From assembly GCA_001724265.1 (NCBI GenBank), contig MEDY01000215.1:1-49606 (forward strand): a stretch of DNA of 49,606 nt. Reading direction: 5' to 3'. Origin of the DNA: Rhizaria sp. SCN 62-66. Lineage: Eukaryota > Rhizaria, unplaced. A program made the position numbers and the translations under genes. Shown one piece after another: positions 31,301 through 43,100 of the stretch. How positions within the stretch are numbered: position 1 is the first letter of the stretch; each line of letters opens with the position of its first letter. The notes beneath the pieces were generated by a model. That model made no database searches and had not been told where the DNA came from. It saw only the letters and a program-made list of their open reading frames with translations.

Positions 31301-33363
31301 CTTCGCTCTCGCGCAGCGCCCACCGGCGCTCGGACGCGGCCGCGCGGGCAGCAGTCGCGGCGGACGCGGTGGCCGCAGCGGCGGCCGCAGCAGCGGCAAC
31401 AGTGAGCCTCGGAGGAGACGCAGACGCTGACGTAGCTGCGGGCGTAGCAGGCGTCACAGGCGAAGATGCGGCCGCAGGCGCAGCGGCGGGCGCCACCGTA
31501 GATGCGAACGCAGGTGCGGTCGCAGACGTAGACTCTGTAGATTCAGACGCAGGCGTAGACACGGGTGCAACAGCGGCCACCGCGACAGTGTGCGCAACGA
31601 CGGGCTTAACAGCGTCACCATCGTAGCTGTCGAGGTCGAGCCCCAGCGACTGGAGCAGCGCGGCGAACCCGTGATCATTGGCCGCAGCGGCGCGGGCCGC
31701 GGCGGCGGGCGAGGCAAATACTCCAGCCGTGGGCGTCGCTGCCGCAGGCGCAGCAGCAGCTGCTGCAGCAGGGGCAGCGGCAGCAGCAGGCGCAGTGGCA
31801 GCGCCAGCGTTGGTGGCGGCGGACGAGTCTGGAGCCACAGTCTCAGGCGCTGACACAGACTCGGACTGAGGCGCAGCAACAAAGCTGGCATCGGCAGCCT
31901 GCACATCGTCCTTAATGGCCTCCGTAGTCTGTGTCGCTTCCGCGGCCTCTGCCACAGCAGCGGTCTCGGCAGCGGCAGCGGCGGCCTGCGCTACGGTCTC
32001 AGCGGCGGCCGCGGCCTAAGCAGCAGCAGCAGCAGCAGCGGCGGCGGTGGTGGCCTGTGTAACAGCCTCGGAGTGCGCCGAGGCGGCAGCGGCCGCTGCT
32101 GCGGCGGTGCCCTGGACCGATGCGGCGGCGGGCCGGAGCAGCAGCGGCGCGTCGGGCGGTGTGGACATAGCCTCGGTGGCGCACGCCGCATAGTACGCAG
32201 GCGTGAGATGAGAGGACGCAAAAAGCAAGAAATTGTTGTCCGAGAGCAGCCGCGGCGAGACAAATGTGTCCGCGGCTAAGTCGTGCCCCGACACGGGCTC
32301 ACCAAAGAAAGACAGCGCGCCGCGCGCCTCGGCGGCCGCGGTGGCGGGAGGCGGGGGCGCGAGGTGCGAAACAACGGCGTGCGGCCGACGGAACGCGAAA
32401 AGCTGATCGACCAGCGGCAGCTCCGTGGGGTCCTTGCCAAGCGGCAGCACGAATACCTCAACGTGGCCGTGGCGCATGTAGCGCGCGCGCAGCGGCAGCG
32501 CGCTACGGTACTCGTCTGGTATGGCCGCGAAGCGCGGAGGCGGGTAGTTTGTGAAGAGCCGCGACTGAGGGTCCGCTGTACGCTGCGCAAACAGCGAGAG
32601 CGCGTCCCAGTCCGCCGGCGCGGCCGCGGGCGCGGTCGTCGCCACGGGCGGGCCGTACACGACCTTGTTCTGCAGGCGCGCGAGCAGCAGCGGGTCCGGC
32701 GAGCCTGCGACACAGGCCACGGGGCCCGATGAGACGTGGTGCATCGCAATCCCATCGCCCGCGCGCGCATTGTCGCCCAGCATCGCGGGCGCCTCGGCTG
32801 CCGTCGCGGGCGCAATCGTGCGCGCGGGCTGTGCCCAGTCGGGGTACAGCGCCAGCGATGGCGAACGGTGCGGCGTCGCGGGCCCGTAGGCCGACAGCGC
32901 AGTGAGCAGGTACGACGTCCGCACCAGGTGTGATGTGCCAGACAGAACGATCTCGTGCAGCGGCAGCGCGTTCTGCGGGATCTCGTCACCCGCGGCGGCC
33001 GGGTCTGTACCGGTCGCCGCAGCGTCAGAAACGGCTGCAGGAGCAGATGCAGAAGCTTCGGACGTTGAAGCAGATGCTGCAGTGATGGTGGAAGCGCTGA
33101 AAGGCACAGGATTCGCGGACTATGACTTGAAAGAGTCGGTTTGTTGTGCTGTTGTAAAGCTACGGATGTGCTGTGTAGTCCGCAAGAGACCAGGCGTCTG
33201 TTGTGTCAGAGGCCGTTGCGGTTGGCGTGGCATCGCTAATGCGATATGAGGCGCAAGCAGGAGCATGCCAGCCCTGGAAGCAACTCGCCGGCGACAGACA
33301 AACATCGCCCGGGTTGGCTGGAAGGTAAAACACAGAAGTAAACGAGGTATTAGTCGTGGTCAT
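28400..33363 (-). CDS. Unrecognised four-exon protein of about 1,528 residues with in-frame TAG
   Basis: Exons 33363-33164, 33096-31232, 31079-30837 and 30678-28400; the total coding length, 4,587 nt, is divisible by three. Introns are 33163-33097 (GTAGCT...CAG, only 67 nt), 31231-31080 (GTACGT...GTAG) and 30836-30679 (GTACGA...GCAG). I do not recognise the family. Conserved-looking stretches are the N-terminus (SVFYLPANPGDVCLSPASC, then GWHAPACASYRI), a middle part (LFAQRTADPQSRLFTNYPPP, GHVEVFVLPLGKDPTELPLV), and a last-exon segment around TCGACEVVEDASGFQRPCCQ, a possible zinc site (C-x2-C...CC). The C-terminus (from LPDVVELIEHEFATAVEVAP) is helical and ends in a basic GFGKGKHK tail. No signal peptide or membrane segment is evident, suggesting a soluble scaffold. 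Ala-rich and acidic/Arg-rich linkers separate the blocks. Exon 2 contains an in-frame TAG. Terminator TAA. Confidence 0.75.
32016..32018 (-). other. In-frame TAG inside exon 2, candidate sense codon
   Basis: This TAG is in frame with exon 2 of the 28400-33363 gene (1,077 nt after the first full codon at 33095). A run of GCT codons precedes it, and it is followed in the same frame by GCC GCG GCC GCC GCT GAG ACC and about 260 further GC3-rich codons up to the next verified splice donor. No ATG restarts the frame nearby (the apparent Met at 31955 is GTG). A small intron ending exactly CTTAG is conceivable but has no GTACG donor and would be GC-rich, unlike every other intron here. Confidence 0.68.
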
Positions 33364-33901
33364 GGTCTTATATCGACCAAGTAGGCCTTATGTGCCTCGC
33401 TAAACCCTTTGTCTCGGAGCATTGAGGTAATCTCTTCACTCTGTGCCCTGTCAGCACATTATTCCGGGAATTGAACAGCAAGATCTTACTACAATGAAAT
33501 GTAATTTAAAGATATAAAGTTTCACAAAGATTTAAAGCAAATTCCGCCAAGATATTCCCTATACAACGATGGCTCCTATCAGTCCCAATTGTGCTGACAA
33601 GTCCAACCGCTGACCCCCAAGACCAAACCACTGGAGCATGGCAAGCAGAAACGTCACTCTCGTATGAACATTGGGATATGTATGCTTAGGTGAAGTCGTG
33701 TACATATAAAATCGCAGTATCATAAATATTCGTAGATAGGGTATACGAAAAACGTGTTAGAAGCGTTGCCTAGATTTGTTCGTGTATCATAATTCGGCAG
33801 TTACATAGTTTAATCCACTCAACGCGCATCAACATGGTCGCCAAACACAACCGAGTTGTGCGGCGTATGTATGAGCCATGTTCTCGTCGCCGTTAAAGCA
33901 T
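33364..33901. other. AT-rich intergenic region
   Basis: Between the start of the 28400-33363 gene and the stop of the thiolase gene, both on the minus strand. It should hold the promoter of the former. No gene, repeat or RNA recognised. Confidence 0.45.
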
Positions 33902-35200
33902 TTACTGGCCGCCACGGAGCACGGAGGCAACGACGGTCTTGTCGTCGCCGCCCATGTTGACGGTGAGGCCGAGCTTGGGCCAGCGCGCGGCGTCAGCGCC
34001 GCCGACCTGGTATGCGCCGCACTGGCCCTTGATCTGGCGGCAGACCTCGAGCACCTGCTTGATGCCCGTGGCGCCGACGGGGTGGCCGAACGAGATGAGC
34101 CCGCCGCCGGTGTTAACGGGGTGCTTGCCGGTGAGCCCGGTGACGCCCTCCTTAGCGAGCAGGTGGCCCTTGCCGCGGGCCGCCCAGCCGATAGCCTCGT
34201 AGCCGAGCACCTCAGCGATGTTGAAGCAGTCGTGCAGCTCAGCGACCTGCACGTCCGCGGCCGTCACGCCCGCGGCCGCGAGCGCCTTGCGCGCGCCGTG
34301 CTTGATAGTGCCCATCTCGGTGAGGTCGCCGTCAACGCCAAGCGCGTCGGCCGCAACAGAGACGGAGAGAACCTCGATGCAGTCGGCGGGGGTCTTGCCC
34401 AGCGCGCGCAGACCGGCCTCGGAGGCGAGGATGAGACCGGCGCCACCGTCGGTGACCTGCGAGCAGTCGGAGGGCTTAAGCCACGCCGAGAGCTCCTCGT
34501 TCTTGAGAAAGTTGGGGTTCTTGTCCGACGCGACGGCGGCCGTCTCGAGCGAGAGCTTGGCGTGGTGCATATGCGCCAAAGGATTTAAGTTGCCGTTGGA
34601 ATAGGCCTTGACCGACACGGGCGCGATGTCCGCGGGCGTGACGCCGTGCGCCTCGCAGTACGCCTTCATACGGCGCGCAAAAAGCGCGGGGAACGTGAAG
34701 TCGTCGAGCGCGCGCTGGGTCGCGTAGTGCGACGCACGGGCGAGGAAGTCGCCGCCCTGACGAGGGGAGACAGAGGTCTGCATCTCGGCGCCGACGGCGA
34801 GCACGACGTCGCTGCCGGCCATGATGGCCTCAATGCCCGAGGAGTATGCGAGGCCGCCGGACGCGCACGCGCCCTCGACGTGCCAGGCAGGCACGTAACG
34901 CAGGCCGGGGTTGGCAGCGACGACCATGGGGCCCAGGTGGCCCTGGTTGTTGAACAGGTCAGAGGCGAAGTTGCCGATGATGGCCTTCTGCACGATCGAC
35001 GCGTCAGTGATGCCAGTGGCCTCGAAGGTCTTGTTCACGGCGTCGCGGATGTACCACTCAAGATCGGGGTTCTCCTTCTTGCCAAAGTCAGGGTGCTTCT
35101 TGTCGATGAAGGCAGGATTGCCCTTGCCGATGAACTTGGAGATGTGGCCACCCACAACGAAGACACGGCGGCGAGCGCCAGCAGCAGCAGCAACAGACAT
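33902..35200 (-). CDS. SCP2-type thiolase (acetyl-CoA acyltransferase family)
   Basis: 432 residues, no intron. I chose the ATG at 35200 (MSVAAAAGARRRVFVVGGHI); the in-frame extension to 35272 is AT-rich and ordinary UTR. Family features are all present: the nucleophilic Cys at residue 112 in HVEGACASGG, the SCP2-thiolase signature HDCF in ELHDCFNIAEVLGYEAIG (replacing the NEAF of classical thiolases), and GHPVGATG near the C-terminus. The usual C-terminal CxG loop is altered to NMGGDDKTVVASVL, so the second catalytic Cys of classical thiolases is absent. There is no SCP2 sterol-carrier domain and no C-terminal SKL-like PTS1, so cell location is open. Family members cleave or form 3-ketoacyl-CoAs. 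Overall it looks like the stand-alone SCP2-like thiolases found in many protists and bacteria. Terminator TAA. Confidence 0.9.
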   Translation of the reverse strand: MSVAAAAGARRRVFVVGGHISKFIGKGNPAFIDKKHPDFGKKENPDLEWYIRDAVNKTFEATGITDASIVQKAIIGNFASDLFNNQGHLGPMVVAANPGLRYVPAWHVEGACASGGLAYSSGIEAIMAGSDVVLAVGAEMQTSVSPRQGGDFLARASHYATQRALDDFTFPALFARRMKAYCEAHGVTPADIAPVSVKAYSNGNLNPLAHMHHAKLSLETAAVASDKNPNFLKNEELSAWLKPSDCSQVTDGGAGLILASEAGLRALGKTPADCIEVLSVSVAADALGVDGDLTEMGTIKHGARKALAAAGVTAADVQVAELHDCFNIAEVLGYEAIGWAARGKGHLLAKEGVTGLTGKHPVNTGGGLISFGHPVGATGIKQVLEVCRQIKGQCGAYQVGGADAARWPKLGLTVNMGGDDKTVVASVLRGGQ

Positions 35201-35911
35201 TTCTATGGTTATACAAGATGTGAACAAGATCGCGTGAGAAAATTGTGAGACTATAGTGCTACAATGAGTCATGCTAAGTGCGCATGTTGAAGGAGAGCGG
35301 AAATCTAAGCACCTGCTTTAAGACGGGATACTACAGCGTGAATCCGACGTCATTGTAACCTCTCAAATAGCGAACGTGTAATTAACTACGCATAAGTCTA
35401 AATATGCATCACATCACGCTATTCTACTGCAGGTTTCAAGCACCCACTGTCTTGCAACTTGAGCTCGCTTTTGCGAGCATGAGCGTACTAGAAAGACCGC
35501 CAACCAGAAAGGGAAGGATTTTTTACAAATGCGCGATTACACGCATCAAATTGGCTGCTCCAAAGACTGCCTGTGGATATATCATTTAAAAATAATGTTA
35601 GTACCGAGATCTCTCATTATAATGCGAGAAATCAACATAATGTTGTATATTATCCGCATTATTACGAGGAGCGTTGTCGACAAACGTGACAAAATGTGCA
35701 TACTCGACTCAATGAGGCGGCCCCATCAAAGTGGATAAGTTCAAATACTATATAACACACTAGGATATGTGTTTAAAATTCGGAAAAATAGTACATACAG
35801 ATCATCATATGTCAAATATCATCGTACAAACCCAAATTTTCCCACACACGCATCATCAAGCGTCACGCAAAGCAAGTAGCGCGCAGCGCGCAGCAAGCCA
35901 ATCTGATCACT
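35201..35911. other. AT-rich intergenic region
   Basis: About 710 bases between the thiolase start and the NDOR1 stop. Strongly AT-rich, with only short unbiased open frames. Nothing recognised apart from the expected thiolase promoter. Confidence 0.5.
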
Positions 35912-38900
35912 TCATGACCAGCATTCGAGGATGTAGCGCCCCGCCGTAACCATCTCCGCAATGCGCGCCTGCGCGTCCTGCTCCGTCCCGCCCGCGAGCG
36001 CGGCCACGAGCGCGGCGAGCGCTGCACGGACGTCGCGCGGCATCTGCTTAGCGCTGCCAGCGATCACCACGGTCCCGCGCGGCGACGCCACCGTGGAGTA
36101 GGCAGCGCGCGCAACAGCCCCGCGCGTCAGTCGGTGTTGCACGTACCGGTCCGCGCGCAGCACGCGCTCTTCCGCGGCCACCTCCGCCACTGCGGCGTCA
36201 ATACCAGCCCTCTCTGCCTCGGCAGTGTTCACTGCGGCGTTCTGCGAGGTGACAGCACTGTTGCCGCCGGTGCCGGTGCTACTCGCGGTGGTGCTACTCG
36301 CGGCGGCGTTACTCGCAGTGCTGCTTCCGAGTCCGTTGTTGCGCGAAAAGCACGCCTCGTAACGCTCGAGCGCGCCGAAGCGGACCGCAACGGTAAAAAA
36401 GTCCCTGTAAAAGTGGTCCGTGGCGGCGCCCTGGCAGCCGAAGAGCAAGCGCAGCGGCGCAAGCCCCGCCAGCGAGGCCAGCTGCGCCGCCGTGTCCGCC
36501 ACCGTGTCCGCCGCCAGCGTGGCCCCGGTCGCCAGCGCGGGTGCAGGCGACAGCGCGACGGCAAGGCGCGGCCACGACGCCGACGACGCACCCAACACCA
36601 GTGCGTTCTCGCTCCCGCTCCCGCTCCCGTCTGCGGTTTGCAGGGTGCGCAGTGCGGCGGGGGCGAGCGCGGCGAATACCTCGTCCGTCCACTCGGGGTC
36701 CTCGGCGGCGAGCCCTTCGCGCGCGAGCAGTGTGTGAAGCCGCCGGAGCACCGCGCAGAGCCGCTGCTGCGTGAGCGCGAGCAGCGCGGCGACGCCCGTG
36801 CCAGGGCCCAGCGCAGTCATCTCGGCGTCCTGCGGGAGAGCGCCCATCACGCCGCGCTTGACGCGCACCCACGCGCGCGCGCACCCGCCCTCGGCCGCGC
36901 CGTCCGCGACCGCGAAGGCAGAGGCAAGGAAGCTGGTGCAGAGCCCGCGCTTGAGGCGCTTGAACGGCGTGCGGAACTCGACCGCGGACACGCACAGGTG
37001 CGCCTCGGCAACGGCCACGCCCGCGGCGAACCCGGGGGCCGTGCTCACGCCCGCGGCGGCCGCGTCGGCGGCCTCGGCGGCGTCGAGCGCGGGCACCGAG
37101 CAGAGCAGCGCGCGGAGCTCCTCGGCCGTGGCGGGCAGCGGCAGCGGTGCGGCGGGGAACGATGAAGGTGGCCACAGTGCGCCGCGCGCGGGAGGCGGCG
37201 GCGGCGGCGCGTGGAGCGGGAAGTGGCGCGCGTAGGGCGAGCGCAGGAATGCCGACGATGACGCGATCGAGTATGATCGCGGCGCAATGCGCGGGATCAG
37301 CTCTATCAAAACGCAGCATAGACGTATAGAACAAAGAACAGTTGATGTGAGACAAATATAATTTTCATAGAGACACAACATTACCAAATCATGACAACAA
37401 CACAACATGTGTCAATCAGAGAAAGCACAAAACATATTGCGCAGGTCAAGCACGTACCGACGGCGGCGCTGAGCGGAAGCGTGACGCCCGGGAAGTCATC
37501 GAGCACTTCGGTGAAAGTGCGACGCTCGCGTGCGCAGTAGCGGTCAAGCTCTGCGGCCCATGCCAGCGATGTCAACTCTTCCAGACGCTCGCGCTCGTGC
37601 GCGGCAGATGTACACTGTGTGAAAGAGTAAAGATTGATGTCAGCGATGTCAAGAAAAACAATTAAAAAAAATGCGTGGATGACAACAAACTTTGACCGGA
37701 TAAAACAACAGTATGAAACATTATGATCTCAGATTGCGTGGAATGCGTACCTCTCGCAGAACATCAAAGAAGCTGCGTTGCGGTGATGCGGCCAGGTCAA
37801 GGTACCACGTCGCCAGTTCCCAGGCCGCCGCACGCCGCGGAAGCCCCACAGTGTCTTCGCTGCCGCCGCGCGCCGCCAGCTCCAGCGCCGCGTCTTCCCC
37901 CGTGAAGGCAGCGTCGGTGGCGGCGTCGCGGTCGGGGATAGGGTCGATGCAGAGGATGTCGTCGGGGCGCAGCTTCATGCGGCGCAGGAACGCGGCGACG
38001 GCGGCGTCGCAGTTGGGCGCCAGTACTTCAAGCACGTCACCGGCTGCGTATCCCGCGCTCAGCCGCGCCTGCGCACCGCACAGCCACGGCGCCTGCTGCT
38101 GCTGCGTCGTCGCCGCACTAGGGGCACTCCCCACGGCAACGGCGCTGACGCTGGCAGGGGTGGGCAGAGCGGCGGAGAGATCAAAGCGGAGGTGGCGCAC
38201 GTCTTTGCCGCGCAGCCGCGGCGGCGCAAGCTTGCGCAGACCTTCCGCCGTCGTCACAACACCCGCACCTGTCGCAGAATTGGTCCCAGTGGCCGTGGCC
38301 GTCGCCGCGGCCGTGGCTGTAGCTGTGGCTGCGGCGGTGACTGAGCCAGCGGGGTCTGCGGTGACGCGCGCGTTAGCGCTGATGCGGGCCGGGAACGGCA
38401 CTCCTTCGCGCTCGGCCTCTGTCTCCCCCGCCGTCTCACGAAGGAGGCCCTGCGCGCTGGCGCTGCCGTCGCGGTCCGCGGCCCACTGCGCGCGCCACGC
38501 CTCCACAGTCTCCACAGCAACAGCACCTGTTCCAGATGCAACTGCGAGTGTGCGGGCGCGGGGTCGCCAGCGCCGCAGCCAGCGAGCGAGCGTAGCGTCG
38601 ACCGCCCAGTCGGCGCCGCCGGTGCGCGCTTCGGGCGCGAGGACGCCGCCGCACTGCAGCGCCGCAAGCGCGTAAGTCGGCGCCACGCCCACCAGCTCCG
38701 GCGCCGCGCCAGCGCTCGCGGCAGTCAAAGCAGCGGCCGCAGCAGCAGAAGCGGCCTGACTGGCGGTATCGGCGGCCAAGTCCCCAGAGGCTGGCTCTAA
38801 GTGCACTAGCAGCGCGGGAACAGAGGCATCAGCACTGGCAGCCTCAGCGTCAGTCTCGCAAGAGTCAGCGTCTGTCATGGCTGAGTTGGCGTTACAGTGA

Positions 38901-39817
38901 GGAAAAAGACGGGCGCCGGCCGCGGCGCGCTGCAGCAGTGCGGCTGAGGGACAGAAGTAGCCCCCAGCCGCAGTCGCAGTCGCCGCAGGCGCAGTGGCAG
39001 TCGTTGTCGTCGGAGCCTCGGCGCTAGAAGCAGAACACTGCATGAGCGCCGCGTCGAGCACTGCGGTAAGAGCGGCGACCTCAGCGGCCACGGCGGCACG
39101 GGTGGCGCGCGCGGCGGCCAGGGGCACCACGCGCACTGACACCTGCGGACAGCTCAGCCACGAGTCGCCAGACGCAGCGCCCGCCGCAGCAGCGTCAGCG
39201 GCAGTGACTGGGGAGGCCGCGAGAACTGAGCGGAGGCCCGCGAGGAGGTCGACGGTCCAGGGAATAAGCGCACCGTCGTAGCCGATAGCGTGCTGGTCGT
39301 CGCCAAGCCCCTGCGGACAGAGCGCGCGCGCACCGAGAGCCAGCAGACGCTGGTGCAGGCGTCGCGCGACTGCGTTGTAGAGCGGGTACGACGAGTCGCC
39401 CAGCCCGAAAGTGGAGAAGCTGAGTCCCGCGAGCGAGGTCGCGGCCAGGTCGCTGCGGCGCAGAAAACGCCAAAAGGCGCGCATGTTCTCAGGGACCTCG
39501 CCCTGGCCGGTGGTGGAGCAGACGAAGATGGCGGCCCGTGTCGTTGGCAGCGCCGCGATCGGGAACGAGTCCATGGGGCACACGCGCGTCACATACCCGG
39601 CACTGAAAGCAAAACACAGGACGGCATAGAAAGAAACGAGATAAGTGTGATTATGTTGTTATTTAAGATTCTGAAGTTGATGTGACCTGGTGGAGCGGTG
39701 AACGTACCGACGAGACTCCCTTGCAAGTCGTTTGGCCACTGCACGAGAGCATCCCGATTGCGAGCCATACAGGATAACCAACTCTGAGGATTTCTCAGAA
39801 TTACTTTCTTCAAACAT
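35912..39817 (-). CDS. TAH18: NADPH-dependent diflavin oxidoreductase NDOR1/Tah18
   Basis: Four exons: 39817-39708, 39602-37751, 37614-37458, 37302-35912. Introns of 105, 136 and 155 nt start GTACGT, GTACGC and GTACGT. The phases close to 1,169 residues. The FMN domain has YGSQSGCS (residues 16-23, split from the rest by intron 1), STTGQGEVPENMRAFWRF, FGLGDSSYPLYNAVARRL and QGLGDDQHAIG. The FAD part has RSYSIASS and RGLCTSF; the NADPH part has GPGTGVAALLA, LLFGCQG, YVQHRL and a penultimate Trp in LECWS. This pattern, including GLGDDQHxxG, identifies Tah18/NDOR1 rather than cytochrome P450 reductase, and there is no membrane anchor. The enzyme passes NADPH electrons to Dre2/CIAPIN1 in cytosolic Fe-S cluster assembly. 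It is nearly twice the usual 600 residues because of Ala-rich inserts in the connecting domain. Terminator TGA. Confidence 0.95.
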
Positions 39818-40197
39818 TGTGATGGGAAAAACTGTCTATATCTTCAATGACGGATTCCAAGACACCGTATTCAGTCCATCTTTCTTGTCGTCGGACCTTG
39901 TTGCAGAGGACTTTTTAGGAACCACAGGTGCCGCCAGAAGCGGCCTGCTTGAGAAAACCGGCACCTACTCGCACATCACGAAATACATTCCGTTAAATCC
40001 GTTCTAGGTGCATAATATAGTCTTCACTCACAGTCCGCTGCGTGTTTTACCTTGCGCATGAAAATTAATTCTTACAGCCTCTGTATTTCCCTTGCTTCAC
40101 CACGTGCCCCGCAGCGTGTGACCACACTATTCTCCAGCACTAGTCCAACTTGTTCTGCACCCATAGCTCGCGAGGACCTGATTGAAGCACACCCAAA
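39818..40197. other. Divergent intergenic region
   Basis: Between the NDOR1 start (minus) and the RRM gene start (plus); it must serve as promoter for both. It contains an unbiased but clean open frame at 39822-40007 on the plus strand, described separately. The remainder, 40008-40197, is AT-rich. Confidence 0.45.
39822..40007 (+). CDS. Possible small ORF, 61 residues
   Basis: An ATG only a few bases from the NDOR1 ATG opens a frame on the other strand that reads MGKTVYIFNDGFQDTVFSPS and so on, ending YIPLNPF at a TAG (40005-40007). If UAG is sense it would run 17 more codons to a TGA. The composition is protein-like and not low complexity, but the codons lack the strong GC3 bias of every other gene here. 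I recognise no family. It may be a real small protein, an upstream exon of something unseen, or chance. Confidence 0.25.
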   Translation: MGKTVYIFNDGFQDTVFSPSFLSSDLVAEDFLGTTGAARSGLLEKTGTYSHITKYIPLNPF

Positions 40198-43100
40198 ATG
40201 ATGTCTCTTGCTAAGGCAGAGCGTGTTGCGTCGCACATCCGCACAACTGCTTCTGGCAGGGCCGTCTCAAAAGTGATCTCCTCTGCCGCAGCCTACCGTA
40301 CGTAAACCACAATAATCTTGCTTTCACTCTCTTGCTCTGCTCTCGGAGCATCGCTTGAGCTTGACAAGAACAGAGCTTATCTCTTGCCGCCGTACGCCTG
40401 CCTTACTTGTGCCTTGTGTTATTACTTCCCTTTCTCCCCACGATTCTGTCTCCTCCCTCACAGAGTCCACCGACGCCTCCGCCGCTGCCTCCCAGCAACA
40501 GCATGAGGAGCCGCCTAACGAAGCCGACAGGGAAGAGCAAAAGCGGCGCAACTACATCCAGGAGCGCTACGAGCGCCTGCAGGCATCGCTTAAGGCCGAC
40601 ACGCGCACGCCCCTGCCCGCGTCCCCCGTCTTCGATAAAGACGGCGACGCCTCACACGCCGCCGACGCCGCCGCCGAGCCCGTCACCAAGCCCGCCGCCG
40701 CGGGGGGCGCAGCGAAGCGCCGCGCGACGCAGGGCGTGGACCCGCGCAGTCTGCGTCTGCGGCCCGCGCTTGTGGACCTACTCACGCGCCCCGTCGTCGA
40801 GCCCCCCCGCCCGCGCCGCGCGAAGGGCGAGACCGACGAGAATCCGGACGTCGGCGCTGCGGCCGAGGCTGAGGCTGCTGAGGCTGAGGTTGCAGAGGCT
40901 GCCGAGGTAGACGCTGCGGAGGGCCACGCGCACGAGAGCGCTGAGACCAAGGCGGCGCGCAAGAAGCAGCGCGCGCGCGAGTCTGCCAAGCGCGGCAAGG
41001 CGCGGCGCGAGGAGCGCGCGCGCGAGGCTGCCGAGCGGCGCCGCGACAGCTACCTCTCGCTGTTCCCCGAGGAAGAGGAGCGCGAGACGCTGGCGCTGAC
41101 GGATGTGCGCAACGCCGACCTGGCGCTCAAGCGCTATTTCTTACAGGCGCTTGTGACGTCACTGGACAACGAGCAGTACGACAAGTTTGTTAAGATCTTC
41201 CGCCGTTTCCGCGCACGCGTGCAGCTCATCGCGCTTAATGCCGGCCGCGCAGAGGCCGCCCCTCCCGGGAAGAACAGCCCCAACTTTTCCAACCTCCATC
41301 CGCGTGCGCGCGCGCAAAAGGCGGCGCAGGCGGCCGCGGCCTCGGCCGCCGAGGAGCTTGCCGACGCCGCCGCCGAGGCCGAGGAGGCCAGCACGACTGC
41401 GGCGGAGGAGGACGACAGCGAGGAGGCGCGCGCACGTTTGTCGGCCCTGACGCAGCTGCGCGAGTCGACTCTGGACGCGGTCCGCGTGCCGGCCGACAGC
41501 ACAGTCGCACAGCACGCCGCCGCGAGCGGGCTCGCGCTGCCCACGCAGGCCGCGCTCGTCAGCGCCGAGGCGCTCCGCGGCGCGCGCGCGCTCGTTGCGG
41601 CCGCGATGCTCATCTTCTACCGCAACGCCGCGCGCGCGCTCGCGCCGCACGCCGAGACGCTGATGCCGATGTTGGTGCGCCACATGCGCACGCTGACGAT
41701 CGGCGAGCTGGAGCGCGCGCGCGAGCGCGGCAGCAGCACGCGGATGCTGCCCTACGTCGTCGGCTTCCTCCCGCAGCGCACGCTGGCGCGGCTGCACACG
41801 CGCGAAGCAGCGCTGCAGGCCGCGCTTGCCACGGCCACCGACACGCTCCCGCCAGGCGCGTCGCTGCCCCCACCCGCCGCCGCCACCGCAGCGGGCGCCG
41901 CTGAGCGTGCGGTGGCGGCCAACGGCAACGGCAACGGCAACGCGCTGGCGACCGCCTCCGCGTCGTCGTCTACTTCAGCGTCAGCGTCGGCGTCGACAGG
42001 CGAGAGCGACGGATGGAGCGCTGCTGCTGCGTCGGCGTCTGCAGAACTGCACATGCTGGGCTCCAACGACCTCTACCGCTCGCTGGACATCGAGACGGAC
42101 GCGCAGTCGCCGTACGTTGAGAGCCGTCTCGAGTACCTCGCGCGCCAGGGCCACAAGGTGTTTGTGACCAACATCCCCCCCACGGCGACCACGCGCGAGC
42201 TCATGCAGGCCTTCGCGCACTGCGGCGTGGTCCTCGCGGCCGAGATCTTCCGTACCCCCACCACGGAGCGCGCCGCGATTATGAAGCAGGCCGCGATCGC
42301 GTCGCAGAACGCGCTCGACGACGCCGCCGTCTCGGCGCTGCACGCGCTCGACCCCGCCACGGGCCTCGCGCCGCGCACACTGCTCGCCAACACCCAGCCC
42401 TCGGACTCGGCGGACCAGCAGCAGTTCCAGCACAAGTTCTCGCGCGTCGCCGAGCCATCGTCTGTGCATGCGTACGTGTACTTTGCCACGGCCGAGGGCG
42501 CGCGCCGCGCACTGCTGCCGGCCGTGCAGTCCTTCGGTGTGATGCTGCACGACGTGGCGATGGGCACACATCCGGCTTCGTCGCGGCGCTCCATCACCCT
42601 CTTCGGCCTGCGCCGCTCACTCTCGCACTCGGACGTGCTGGCCGCGGTCCACCACCTGCTGCGTGACGTGCTCCCCACCTCGTCCATCGAGCGGCTGCGT
42701 CTGCCCACGGATCAGGGCCGCAACACTGGCGCATGCTACATCCACTTCTACACGCACGCCGACGCGTCCGCCGCGTTCCGCGCGCTTAACGGCGCCGTCG
42801 TTGCGGCGCCCGCGTACCGCAGTCTGTCCCCCGCCGAAGTGCGCTACCGCCGCGAAAACGCGCGTGTGGCGCTCGCCAACGACGGCTCCTCCGCCGCCGC
42901 GCTGGCCGACGCCGACGGCGACGCCGCCGAGGCCGCCGCCACGGCCGCGGCCGCCGGCGACAGTAGCGCGGTCCCTGGCTCCAGCAACGCCGCGGCGACG
43001 CTGCCGCTGCGCTCGAGCTTCGCGGCGTGGGTGACGATGCGCGCTGTGGTGCGTGTGGGCGACCAGAGCGCGGTGCCGCGCGACCGCTACGGCGTGTGGT

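Noticed and set aside
33160-33162. A third in-frame TAG after ADYTAHP in the 28400-33363 gene
   Set aside because: Here the TAG lies inside GTAGCT, which works as a splice donor for a 67-base intron ending TTTCAG and joins the exons in phase. The unspliced frame soon hits another stop, so it does not support a sense UAG.
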